Source: CAKZKT01 sp034434235 (GTDB taxonomy: Bacteria > Chloroflexota > Anaerolineae > CG2-30-64-16). From it: a stretch of 16,134 bases of DNA. The first letter of the stretch is position 1, and each line of letters starts with the position of its first letter. Below, piece by piece: positions 1 to 6,542 of this stretch. The stretch lies in assembly GCA_034434235.1 (NCBI GenBank), contig DAOTZV010000009.1, positions 1-16,134 of the forward strand, given 5' to 3'. Below the pieces are notes generated by a model. That model had not been told where the DNA came from and searched no databases. It was given only the letters and a program-made list of their open reading frames with translations. The position numbers were made by a program, and so were the translations under genes.

Positions 1-1
1 C

Positions 2-61
2 CTGCCGGGAGTCAACGACATCGTCGAAAAGGCCAGAGACCTGGTGCGCGGCCGCTTATAG
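2..61 (+). CDS. 3' end of an unidentified gene (partial)
   Basis: An open frame runs in from the left edge and ends at a TAG at 59-61; only the last 19 residues are visible (LPGVNDIVEKARDLVRGRL). The tail is amphipathic and basic, and no motif identifies the family. It is called coding because the frame is open to the edge and the next gene follows nine bases later behind a good ribosome binding site (GAGGAG, 61-66), as in an operon. Given the AOR-like fragment and the MoaD-like gene downstream, it may belong to a tungsten-enzyme operon, but that is context only. Confidence 0.45.
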   Translation: MPGVNDIVEKARDLVRGRL

Positions 62-70
62 AGGAGACCG

Positions 71-193
71 ATGGCCAAGACCGCAACCGTTGACCTGACA
101 ACCGGCCGCGTGACGGTGGTCGAGACGCCCGCCGAACTGCTGCGCGATGGCGTGCCCACGGCCGAGACGCTGGCGCGGCTGGGCCTGGCTTGA
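71..193 (+). pseudogene. AOR-like remnant: N-terminal and C-terminal ends joined
   Basis: This 40-codon ORF has an ATG at 71 behind GAGGAG (61-66, spacing 4) and a TGA at 191-193. Residues 5-26 (ATVDLTTGRVTVVETPAELL and the next two residues) resemble the first strand-turn-strand of tungsten aldehyde:ferredoxin oxidoreductases, which usually read like 'VDLTTG...ELLR' just before the GGRGLG cofactor segment. Residues 26-40 (DGVPTAETLARLGLA) resemble the extreme C-terminus of the same family ('DGIPT.E.L..LGL'). All the catalytic core, normally about 600 residues, is missing, with no frameshift at the joint. The MoaD-like gene overlapping its stop is the neighbour expected for an intact AOR gene. 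It could be an in-frame deletion, an assembly collapse, or an unrelated small protein. The similarity is from memory of the family pattern, not from an alignment. Confidence 0.45.
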
Positions 194-213
194 ACAGGAC
201 GGTCGCTCGTGCT

Positions 214-474
214 ATGATTACCGTGGAAGTGTCCTTTTTCGGAGGAATGGAGCTCTTCACGCGACAGTTGCCGGCCGAGGTGGCGCGCGATCTGCCGCGC
301 GTGCGCCTGCCCGATGGCGCCACCGTGGACGACCTGCTCCGGCTGTTGGGGATTCCGACCGACGATGGCCGGCCGTTGGTCAGCATCAACCGCTTCTACC
401 GTCGCGATAACGCGACGTTGGCCGACGGCGACCGCGTGCAACTGCTGAAGACGGTAGTGGGCGGCGGCCGCTGA
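214..474 (+). CDS. MoaD/ThiS-like ubiquitin-fold sulfur carrier
   Basis: This 86-residue protein has the beta-grasp layout of MoaD/ThiS proteins: an N-terminal strand (MITVEVSFFGGMELF), a central 'LPDGATVDDLLRLLGIP' strand-turn-helix at about 32-48, a 'VSINRFYRRDNATLADGDRVQLL' segment at about 56-78, and a Gly-rich C-terminus (VVGGGR). Such proteins carry sulfur as a C-terminal thiocarboxylate for pterin-cofactor or thiamine synthesis, and dedicated copies often sit beside tungsten AOR genes. The diglycine is followed by one Arg, so it is not strictly terminal. The ATG at 214 is chosen because the beta-strand begins there; a TTG at 190 overlaps the previous stop (TTGA) and would add eight residues. 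The ribosome binding site is weak (AGGACGG at 196-202). Confidence 0.75.
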   Translation: MITVEVSFFGGMELFTRQLPAEVARDLPRVRLPDGATVDDLLRLLGIPTDDGRPLVSINRFYRRDNATLADGDRVQLLKTVVGGGR

Positions 475-509
475 TTCACAGGAGTTACAAGGTTCCAAGG
501 ATACAGGGA
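475..509 (+). promoter_or_regulatory. Short leader of the Mo-hydroxylase operon
   Basis: This 35-base gap separates the MoaD-like gene from the xdh genes. It contains degenerate repeated words (GTTACAAGG, GTTCCAAGG, GATACAGGG) like the filler repeats elsewhere in the window. CAGGAG lies at 479-484, too far upstream to be a normal ribosome binding site for the ATG at 510; the nearer CAGGGA at 504-509 abuts the start. No convincing -35/-10 pair is visible, so read-through from upstream cannot be excluded. Confidence 0.3.
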
Positions 510-1364
510 ATGCCCAGATTCGATTATGTCCGTGCAGGTTCCGTTGCGGAAGCCGTGCACCTGTTGGCCGAGCCCGGCGTGAGGAGCCGACTGCTGGCCG
601 GCGGCACCGATCTGCTGGTGTACATCCGACACGAGCCGCCGAACTTCGACCGGGTGGTAGACATCGGCCGCGTGCCGGAGCTGAAGCGCATCGAGCGCCG
701 CGGCGACGAGGTGATCATCGGCGCGGCCGTGACCTTCACCGAGGCGGCCGAGAGCGCGCTGTTGCAGGAGGTGGCGCCGTGCCTGGTGGAAGCGTGCCTG
801 ACGGTAGGCGGGCCGGCCATCCGCAACACGGGCACCTTAGGCGGCAACGTGGCCAACGCGGCCGCGTGCGCCGATTCGTTGCCGCCGTTGACCTGTCTGG
901 ATGCCGTCGCGCATCTGCGCAGCCTGGTCGGCGAGCGCGCGCTGCCGCTCGACGAGCTGATCCAGAGCGCCAACCGCACGGCGATCCGGCCCGATGAGCT
1001 GCTCACGCACTTCACCTTTCTTGCGCCGCCGGCCGATGCGCGCCAGGCGTTCATCAAGCTGGGCCGGCGCAATGCGCAGGCGATCTCGCGGCTCTCGGTG
1101 GCGGCAATCGGCCGGCGCGATGGCCAGGGCCGCGTGGACTACGTGCGCCTGTCCCCCGGCGCGGCGATGCCCGTGCCCCGGCGCCTGCACGAGGTAGAGG
1201 CCATGCTATTGGGCCAGGCGCCGAGCGACGAGCTGCTGGCGGCTGCCGGCCGGCGCAGCGCGGAGGCGATGATCGCGGTGACCGGCCGACGCTGGTCCAC
1301 CGAGTACAAAGAGGTGGCCATCCGGGCGCTCGTCGAGCAGGCGCTGCGCCGGGTGCTGGTCTGA
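510..1364 (+). CDS. xdhB: Xanthine dehydrogenase-family FAD-binding subunit
   Basis: This 284-residue protein is the medium FAD subunit of a molybdenum hydroxylase (XdhB/CoxM type). It passes electrons from the Fe-S subunit to an external acceptor. The two hallmark FAD-binding stretches are present: AGGTDLL at residues 30-36 and the TLGGNVANA loop at 109-117, preceded by GGPAIRNTG at 100-108. The C-terminal CO-dehydrogenase flavoprotein domain follows (about 180-284, beginning FIKLGRRNAQAISRLSVA). Length is typical (about 280-300). There is no inserted 4Fe-4S loop of the 4-hydroxybenzoyl-CoA reductase type. It is the first gene of the FAD, Fe-S, Mo order also seen in coxMSL. The start at ATG 510 gives the expected N-terminus (MPRFDYVRAGSVAEAV). 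Confidence 0.93.
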   Translation: MPRFDYVRAGSVAEAVHLLAEPGVRSRLLAGGTDLLVYIRHEPPNFDRVVDIGRVPELKRIERRGDEVIIGAAVTFTEAAESALLQEVAPCLVEACLTVGGPAIRNTGTLGGNVANAAACADSLPPLTCLDAVAHLRSLVGERALPLDELIQSANRTAIRPDELLTHFTFLAPPADARQAFIKLGRRNAQAISRLSVAAIGRRDGQGRVDYVRLSPGAAMPVPRRLHEVEAMLLGQAPSDELLAAAGRRSAEAMIAVTGRRWSTEYKEVAIRALVEQALRRVLV

Positions 1365-1370
1365 GTTTTG

Positions 1371-1431
1371 GCTTGCGGGGACGCGTCCCCGCTTTGGAGG
1401 CGAAAGCGGCGCCGCGCGCCGCAATCCAAAG
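1371..1431. repeat. Palindromic repeat-like element
   Basis: Almost the whole gap between the FAD and 2Fe-2S genes is inverted repeats. A perfect 18-base palindrome, GCGGGGACGCGTCCCCGC, occupies 1375-1392. Immediately after it, TTTGGA (1393-1398) pairs with TCCAAA (1425-1430), enclosing a second perfect hairpin with GCGGCGC arms at 1406-1412 and 1416-1422 around a three-base loop. The layout is like a REP-type or small mobile palindromic element. Its end (AAAGG, 1428-1432) supplies the probable ribosome binding site of the next gene. There is no T-run after the stems, so an intrinsic terminator is unlikely. Copy number in the genome is unknown. Confidence 0.65.
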
Positions 1432-1439
1432 GTGCATGT

Positions 1440-1913
1440 ATGTTGATCGAATTTACCTTGAATCACAGACCGGTGGCGGTCGAAGCGCCGCCCGACATCA
1501 CGCTGCTCACTTTGCTGCGCGATTACCTGAACCTGACCGGTGCCAAAGAAGGCTGCTCGGTCGGTGAATGCGGCGCGTGCGCGGTCATCATGGACGGCCG
1601 GCTGGTGAACAGTTGCCTGCTGCTGGCGCCGCAGGTCGCCGGCAGCGAGATCATCACCATCGAAGGAATTCGCGGCCCGGACGGCGGCCCGAACGACCTG
1701 CAAGAGAACTTCATCGCCTACGGCGCGGTCCAATGCGGCATCTGCATCCCGGGCATGATCATGGCCGGCGAGGCGCTGCTGATGCACAACCCGCGGCCCA
1801 CGCGCGACGAGATCCGGGCCGCGCTCGCCGGCAACCTCTGCCGCTGCACGGGCTATCAGCAGATCGTGGATGCGATCGAGGCGACGGCTGTGCAACGCGA
1901 GTTACTCCCATGA
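1440..1913 (+). CDS. xdhC: Xanthine dehydrogenase-family 2Fe-2S subunit
   Basis: This 157-residue protein is the small iron-sulfur subunit (XdhC in E. coli naming; CoxS type), which relays electrons from the molybdenum site to FAD. All eight cluster cysteines are present. The N-terminal plant-ferredoxin-type cluster has Cys39, Cys44, Cys47 and Cys59 (GCSVGECGACAVIMDG). The C-terminal helical cluster has Cys99 and Cys102 (CGICIPGMIM) and Cys134 and Cys136 (GNLCRCTGYQ). The start is ATG 1440, seven bases after AAAGG (1428-1432); the frame is open further upstream only through the palindromic element. Its stop overlaps the next start in ATGA (1910-1913), implying translational coupling. Confidence 0.95.
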   Translation: MLIEFTLNHRPVAVEAPPDITLLTLLRDYLNLTGAKEGCSVGECGACAVIMDGRLVNSCLLLAPQVAGSEIITIEGIRGPDGGPNDLQENFIAYGAVQCGICIPGMIMAGEALLMHNPRPTRDEIRAALAGNLCRCTGYQQIVDAIEATAVQRELLP

Positions 1914-4246
1914 CCACACTCACCTACATCGGAAAGCCCGCCCGGCGGGTGGATGCCCTGGAAAAGGTGTTGGGCACGGCGAAATACATCGCCGACCGCA
2001 AGCTGCCGGGGATGTTGCATGCGCGTTGTCTGCGCAGCGATGTGCCCCACGCGCGCATCCTCCGGCTGGACGCGACGCCCGCGCTGGCGGTGCCGGGCGT
2101 GCGCGCGGTGATCACCAGCGACGACTTCTTCGAGCACGGCCTGTACGGCTTCCCGGTCAAAGACAAATACATGCTGGCGCATCAGAAGGTGCGCTACGTG
2201 GGCGAGGCGATCGCGGCCGTGGCGGCCGATACGCCCGAGGCCGCGCTGGCGGGCGTCCGGGCGATCATCTGCGAGCTGGAACCGCTCCCCGGCGTGTTCG
2301 ACATGGCGCACGCGCTCGATCCCGACGCGCCGCAGGTCGGCCCCGACCGGCCCGACGGCAAACATCCGAACTTCCTGGATCATCTCATCGTGCGCAAGGG
2401 GGATCCGCTGCCCGTGTGGGAACAATGCCCGGTCAAGCTCGAAGAGCATTACAGCGTCAGCCCGCAGGAACATGCCTACATCGAGCCGGAGGGCGTGCTC
2501 GCGGTGCCCACGCGCGAGGGCGGGGTGGTCGTCTACGCGCCGAACCAAAGCCCCTTCATCAACCAGGCCAATCTCGCCATGGTGCTCGATCTGCCGCCGC
2601 AACGGGTGCGCGTGATCCAGCCGCCCGTGGGCGGATCGTTCGGGGGCAAGGACGATATCATCTACGAAAGCTCGGCACAGGCCGCGAAGCTGGCGCTGAT
2701 CACGGGCCGGCCGGTGCGGATGCTCTTCAGTCGCGAGGAGAGCCTGATCGCCTCCTACAAGCGCGACCCGATGCGCATGCACATCTGGCTGGGCGCCGAC
2801 AGCGACGGCACGTTGCGCGCGTGCAAGTTCGAGGGGCTGATGGATTCGGGCGCGTACGCCTCCGAAAGCCCCTTCACCGCGTGGCGCGCCAGCATCCACG
2901 CCATGGGCGCATATCGCTACGACGCCTGTCACGTGGACATCACCTGCGTCTACACCAACAACGGCTACTACGGCGCGTTCCGCGGCTTCGGCAACACCGA
3001 GGTGTGCGCGGCCATCGAGCAGGCCATTGATGAGATGGCATACAAGCTCGGCATGGACCCGATAGACTTTCGCCTGAAGAACTGCCTGCGCCTGGGCGAC
3101 GAGACGGTCCACGGCCAGGTACTCACTGAATCGGTGAGCCTGGCCGAGTGCCTGACCACCGTGCGCCGCCTCAGCGACTGGGATCGCAAGCGCGCCGAAT
3201 ACGCCAAACAACATGCGCCATCCGGCGTGCGCCGCGGCATCGGCGTGGCGGCGCTCTACCACGGCACCTCGCTCGGCGCGGAAGGCCAGGACTACGCCGG
3301 CGCGACGATCGCCATCGAACAGGACAACTCGGTGGACATCACCTCCGGCCTCACCGATTACGGCACGGGCTCGCGCACGGTCTTCACCCTCATCGCGGCC
3401 GAGGAGCTGGGCGTGCGGCCCGAGCGCATCCACATGCAACGCCCCGACACCGATACGGCCATCGAGTCCGGGCCGACGGTCGCCTCGCGCTCGACCATGC
3501 TGGGCGGCAACGCGATGCGCATCGCGGCCATGAACCTGCGCCAGACGCTCGACTATGCCGCGGCCGACCTGTTGGGCTGCGAGCTGCATCAGCTCGTCCG
3601 CGCCGGCGAGGCCTACGTCGGCCCCTCCGAAGAGCCGGTCCCGTGGGAAGAGGTCGTCCGCCATGCCCGCGAGATGGGATTGGCCCTTTCGGCCCAAGGC
3701 CGGTGGAGCGCGCCGCGCATCAACTGGGATCACCACGCCGGCCGCGGCACGCCCTATATCGCCTACCACTTCGGCGCGCAGGTGGCCGAGGTCGAGGTGG
3801 ACATGGGCACGGGCCGCGTCCGGGTGGTCGGCCTGTGGGCCGCGCACGATCCCGGCAAGGTGATCTTCCCCCAGGGCGCCTATGGCCAGCTCTACGGCGG
3901 CATCGCGCAGGGCCTGGGCTATGCGCTCATGGAACAGGTGACCTTCGTGGAGGGCTATATCCAGGAGACCAACTTCGAGTCGTACCTGATCCCCACCTCG
4001 GTGGACGTGCCCGAGATCGTCGGGACGTTCGTCGAGGCGCCCTACTCGCACGGGCCATACGGCGCCAAGAACATCGCCGAACCGGCCATGGTGCCCACCG
4101 CGCCGGCCATCCTGAACGCCATCTACCACGCCACCGGCCGGCGCATCCGCGACCTGCCGGCCAACCTGGAGCGGGTCCTGCTGGGCAAGGATCTGAGCAA
4201 GGGCGGGTCGCCGCGGGCATGTAAGCTGGGACTGGGCACCGCATGA
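1910..4246 (+). CDS. xdhA: Xanthine dehydrogenase-family molybdenum-binding subunit
   Basis: This 778-residue catalytic subunit of a molybdenum hydroxylase would add oxygen from water to a carbon next to nitrogen in a purine or similar N-heterocycle. Residues 1-120 form the a/b-hammerhead domain (IGKPARRVDALEKVLGTAKY). Cofactor-binding signatures follow: SPQEHAYIEPEG at 184-195, GGSFGGK at 241-247, and GAFRGFGNTE at 355-364, whose Arg358 matches the substrate-side Arg of xanthine dehydrogenases. The general-base Glu is Glu724 in GAKNIAEPAM (usually GVGEP). The CO-dehydrogenase AYRCSFR loop is absent, which favours a hydroxylase over CODH. No XdhC/MocA-type cofactor maturation gene is in the window. 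The exact substrate cannot be read from the sequence; the neighbours point to purines. Confidence 0.93.
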   Translation: MTTLTYIGKPARRVDALEKVLGTAKYIADRKLPGMLHARCLRSDVPHARILRLDATPALAVPGVRAVITSDDFFEHGLYGFPVKDKYMLAHQKVRYVGEAIAAVAADTPEAALAGVRAIICELEPLPGVFDMAHALDPDAPQVGPDRPDGKHPNFLDHLIVRKGDPLPVWEQCPVKLEEHYSVSPQEHAYIEPEGVLAVPTREGGVVVYAPNQSPFINQANLAMVLDLPPQRVRVIQPPVGGSFGGKDDIIYESSAQAAKLALITGRPVRMLFSREESLIASYKRDPMRMHIWLGADSDGTLRACKFEGLMDSGAYASESPFTAWRASIHAMGAYRYDACHVDITCVYTNNGYYGAFRGFGNTEVCAAIEQAIDEMAYKLGMDPIDFRLKNCLRLGDETVHGQVLTESVSLAECLTTVRRLSDWDRKRAEYAKQHAPSGVRRGIGVAALYHGTSLGAEGQDYAGATIAIEQDNSVDITSGLTDYGTGSRTVFTLIAAEELGVRPERIHMQRPDTDTAIESGPTVASRSTMLGGNAMRIAAMNLRQTLDYAAADLLGCELHQLVRAGEAYVGPSEEPVPWEEVVRHAREMGLALSAQGRWSAPRINWDHHAGRGTPYIAYHFGAQVAEVEVDMGTGRVRVVGLWAAHDPGKVIFPQGAYGQLYGGIAQGLGYALMEQVTFVEGYIQETNFESYLIPTSVDVPEIVGTFVEAPYSHGPYGAKNIAEPAMVPTAPAILNAIYHATGRRIRDLPANLERVLLGKDLSKGGSPRACKLGLGTA

Positions 4247-4259
4247 ACGCGTGACGGCA

Positions 4260-5498
4260 ATGAACATGAAAGACCTGCCCGAGCTGAGCCGCCATGCCGC
4301 AACTCTGGCCGGGGCAATGGCCGATCGTCAGGCCCGCTTCCTGGCCGATCTGATCCGCATCCGCTCCTACACGGGGCAAGAAGGCCCGGCCGTCGAGCGG
4401 ACGCTCCAGGAGCTGCGCGCCATCGGTTGCGACGAGGTGTGGACCGATTCGGCCGGCAATGCGCTGGGCCGCATCGGCCGCGGCCCGCGCGTAATCCTCT
4501 ACGACGCGCACCTGGACACCAACGAGGTGGCCGACGAGCGGGAGTGGCCGCATCCGCCGCTGGAGCCGGCCGTCGAAGGGGAGACGATGTTCGGCCTCGG
4601 CGCGTCCGACTGCAAGGCGGGCGTGGCGACCATCGTCTACGCGGCCGCGATATTGGCCGTGCTGCGGGATGGAGTCCCGGCGGCGCGCGGCCTGCTGGAA
4701 GCGGTTTCCGTCGTCATCATGGGCGCGACCCTGGAAGAGGACGCGGAGGGGTTCGCGCTGCGTTCGCTGGTCGAGCGCGATGGCCTGCGGCCCGAGGTGG
4801 TGGTGTTGGCCGAGGCCACCGACCTGACGTTGCGCCGCGGCCAGCGCGGCCGCTGCGAGGTGCGCGTGCGCACCGAGGGCCGCGCCGCGCACGCCAGCCA
4901 GCCGCACCTGGGCGAAAACGCGATCTTGAAGATGATGCCGGTGCTCGCGGCCCTGGAAGCCATGAACGCCGACCTGCCTGTGGACCCCGTCTTCGGCCGC
5001 GGCACCCAGGTGGTCACCATGATCGAAGGTCCGCACACGCCCAACTCGGTGCCGTCGTGGTGCGAGGCGACGCTGGATCGCCGGCTCGTCCCCGGCGAGA
5101 CGGCCGCGTCGGTGCTGGCGGGCATCCGGGCCGCGGTCGAGCCGCTCGGCGCGACGGCCCGCATCCCGCTCCAGCCGGTCGTCACGCACACCGGGCTGCG
5201 CCTGGACGGCCCGGCCTTTTATCCGGGCTGGCTGTTGCCCGAAGACGATCCGCTGCTGGCGGCCGGCAAGGCCACCGGCAGGTTGCTCTGGGCCGCAGAG
5301 CCGGCCGTCGGCGTCTGGCGCTTCTCTACCGACGGCGCGTATTCGGCCGGCGCGGCGGGCATCCCCACCCTGGGCTTCGGCCCGCAGGAAGAACAGTACG
5401 TGCACACGCCGCTCGATCAGGTGAACCTGACGAAGCTGCGCAAAGCGACCGCCTGGTATGCGTTGTTCCCGTTCGTCTACGCGATGCCATCGAAATGA
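4260..5498 (+). CDS. ygeY: M20-family metallohydrolase, YgeY-like (copy 1)
   Basis: This 412-residue protein is a dinuclear zinc amidase/peptidase of the M20 family. All expected residues are visible: His84 and Asp86 (YDAHLDT), bridging Asp117 (GASDCKAG), Glu159-Glu160 (LEEDAEG), Glu185 (AEATDL), dimerisation-domain His211 (RAAHASQPHLG) and C-terminal His382 (EEQYVHTP). The stretch AEATDLTLRRGQRGR and the FSTDGAYSAGAAGIPTLGFG tail match E. coli YgeY better than ArgE or DapE. In this setting it probably cleaves a ureido or amide intermediate of ring opening; that is inference. The start could be ATG 4260, ATG 4266 or GTG 4251; no clear ribosome binding site decides, and the gene begins 13 bases after the previous stop. 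Confidence 0.88.
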   Translation: MNMKDLPELSRHAATLAGAMADRQARFLADLIRIRSYTGQEGPAVERTLQELRAIGCDEVWTDSAGNALGRIGRGPRVILYDAHLDTNEVADEREWPHPPLEPAVEGETMFGLGASDCKAGVATIVYAAAILAVLRDGVPAARGLLEAVSVVIMGATLEEDAEGFALRSLVERDGLRPEVVVLAEATDLTLRRGQRGRCEVRVRTEGRAAHASQPHLGENAILKMMPVLAALEAMNADLPVDPVFGRGTQVVTMIEGPHTPNSVPSWCEATLDRRLVPGETAASVLAGIRAAVEPLGATARIPLQPVVTHTGLRLDGPAFYPGWLLPEDDPLLAAGKATGRLLWAAEPAVGVWRFSTDGAYSAGAAGIPTLGFGPQEEQYVHTPLDQVNLTKLRKATAWYALFPFVYAMPSK

Positions 5499-5533
5499 GC
5501 ATCGCGATACTCTATATCAAAACGAGGTTGGAC

Positions 5534-6526
5534 ATGCAATCGCAACTGTTCGGCAAGGACTTCATCACCACCGAAGACTGGACCCTGGAAGAGCTCGAAA
5601 GCGCGCTCGAACTGGCCGCCGATCTGAAGCGACAGTGGATCACCGGCACCTACCATGATCACCTGCTGCGCGCCAAGACCCTCTACATGCTCTTCTTCGA
5701 GGAGTCCACGCGCACCCGCAACTCCTTCGAGGCCGGCATGACGCAGCTCGGCGGCCACGCTCACTGGCTGACGCCGAAGGCCACGCAGATCGGCCACGGC
5801 GAAAGCCCGAAGGACACGGCCATCGTCCTGGCGCGCTACGGCCACGGCATCGCCGTGCGCGATTGTCGTACCGGCATCGGCCAGAAGTACATGTACGAAC
5901 TGGCCAAATGGGCCAACATCCCGGTCTTCTCCATGCAGGACGATGTAGATCACCCGTGCCAGACGATGGCCGACATCATGACCATACGCGAGAAGTTCGG
6001 CACCAACCTGCGCGGCCGGAAATTCGTCATCTCGTGGACCTACGCGCCGCAGTACGTGCGGCCCCTCTCGGTGCCGCAGGGCCTGATCATGCTGATGCCG
6101 CGCTTCGGCCTGGACGTGACCCTGGCCCATCCCAAGGGCTTCGAGATGATGCCGCACACGCTCGAGGCCGCGCGGCGACACGCCGAAGAGGCCGGCGTCA
6201 AGTTCGAGATCGTAGACGATATGGATGAGGCCGTGAAGGATGCCGATATCGTCTACGCCAAGAGCTGGGGGCCGATCATGGTCACCGAAGACGAGGCCGA
6301 GGTCAAAAAGATGGTGGATGAACACAAGGACTGGTGCCTGGACGAGCGGCGCATGGCCCTGGCGAAGAAGCACGCCATCTACATGCATTGCATGCCGATT
6401 GACCGCGGCTACGAAGCCACCGATGCGGTCATTGACGGCCCGCAATCGGTGATCTACGATGAGGCCGAGAACCGGCTGCACATCCAGAAGGCGCTCATGG
6501 TGTTGACGATGGCGCCGCGGGCGTAA
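5534..6526 (+). CDS. ygeW: Knotted carbamoyltransferase, YgeW-like
   Basis: This 330-residue protein belongs to the aspartate/ornithine carbamoyltransferase superfamily. The carbamoyl-phosphate loop is STRTRNSF at residues 58-65, followed by the HGE (88-90) and DHPCQTMAD (139-147) motifs and HCMP at 285-288. The segment SWTYAPQYVRPLSVPQGLIM (167-186), with its Pro-rich loop, is typical of the knotted subgroup (YgeW, acetyl- and succinyl-ornithine transcarbamylases). The substrate of YgeW is not settled; phosphorolysis of a carbamoyl group to give carbamoyl phosphate is the attractive catabolic direction. ATG 5534 follows ACGAGG (5522-5527, spacing 6) and gives the expected N-terminus (FGKDFITTEDWT). 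An alternative ATG at 5495 overlaps the M20 stop (ATGA) and adds 13 residues. At 330 residues it is shorter than E. coli YgeW (about 396), with a compact C-terminal half. Confidence 0.9.
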   Translation: MQSQLFGKDFITTEDWTLEELESALELAADLKRQWITGTYHDHLLRAKTLYMLFFEESTRTRNSFEAGMTQLGGHAHWLTPKATQIGHGESPKDTAIVLARYGHGIAVRDCRTGIGQKYMYELAKWANIPVFSMQDDVDHPCQTMADIMTIREKFGTNLRGRKFVISWTYAPQYVRPLSVPQGLIMLMPRFGLDVTLAHPKGFEMMPHTLEAARRHAEEAGVKFEIVDDMDEAVKDADIVYAKSWGPIMVTEDEAEVKKMVDEHKDWCLDERRMALAKKHAIYMHCMPIDRGYEATDAVIDGPQSVIYDEAENRLHIQKALMVLTMAPRA

Positions 6527-6542
6527 CGGGTCAGAGGTGGCC

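Noticed and set aside
1568..1909. An N-terminal extension of the molybdenum subunit through the 2Fe-2S gene
   Set aside because: It overlaps a complete 2Fe-2S gene in another frame; the ATG at 1910 gives the normal family N-terminus.
1910..4246. Carbon monoxide dehydrogenase large subunit (CoxL)
   Set aside because: The CoxMSL-like gene order fits, but the characteristic AYRCSFR loop is absent and the site reads GAFRGFGNTE, as in purine hydroxylases.
1856..4267. An 803-codon open frame on the minus strand opposite the molybdenum subunit gene
   Set aside because: It is a GC-rich antisense shadow: it has no family motif, and the + strand frame carries all molybdenum hydroxylase signatures.
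3927..5405. Long minus-strand open frame (492 codons) spanning the xdhA/ygeY junction
   Set aside because: It crosses two confidently assigned + strand genes and encodes Arg/Gly/Ala-rich sequence with no domain.
4427..5533. An upstream extension that would fuse ygeW to a long Arg/Gly/Ala-rich N-terminus
   Set aside because: The extension is the out-of-frame reading of the M20 gene; ygeW begins at 5495 or 5534.
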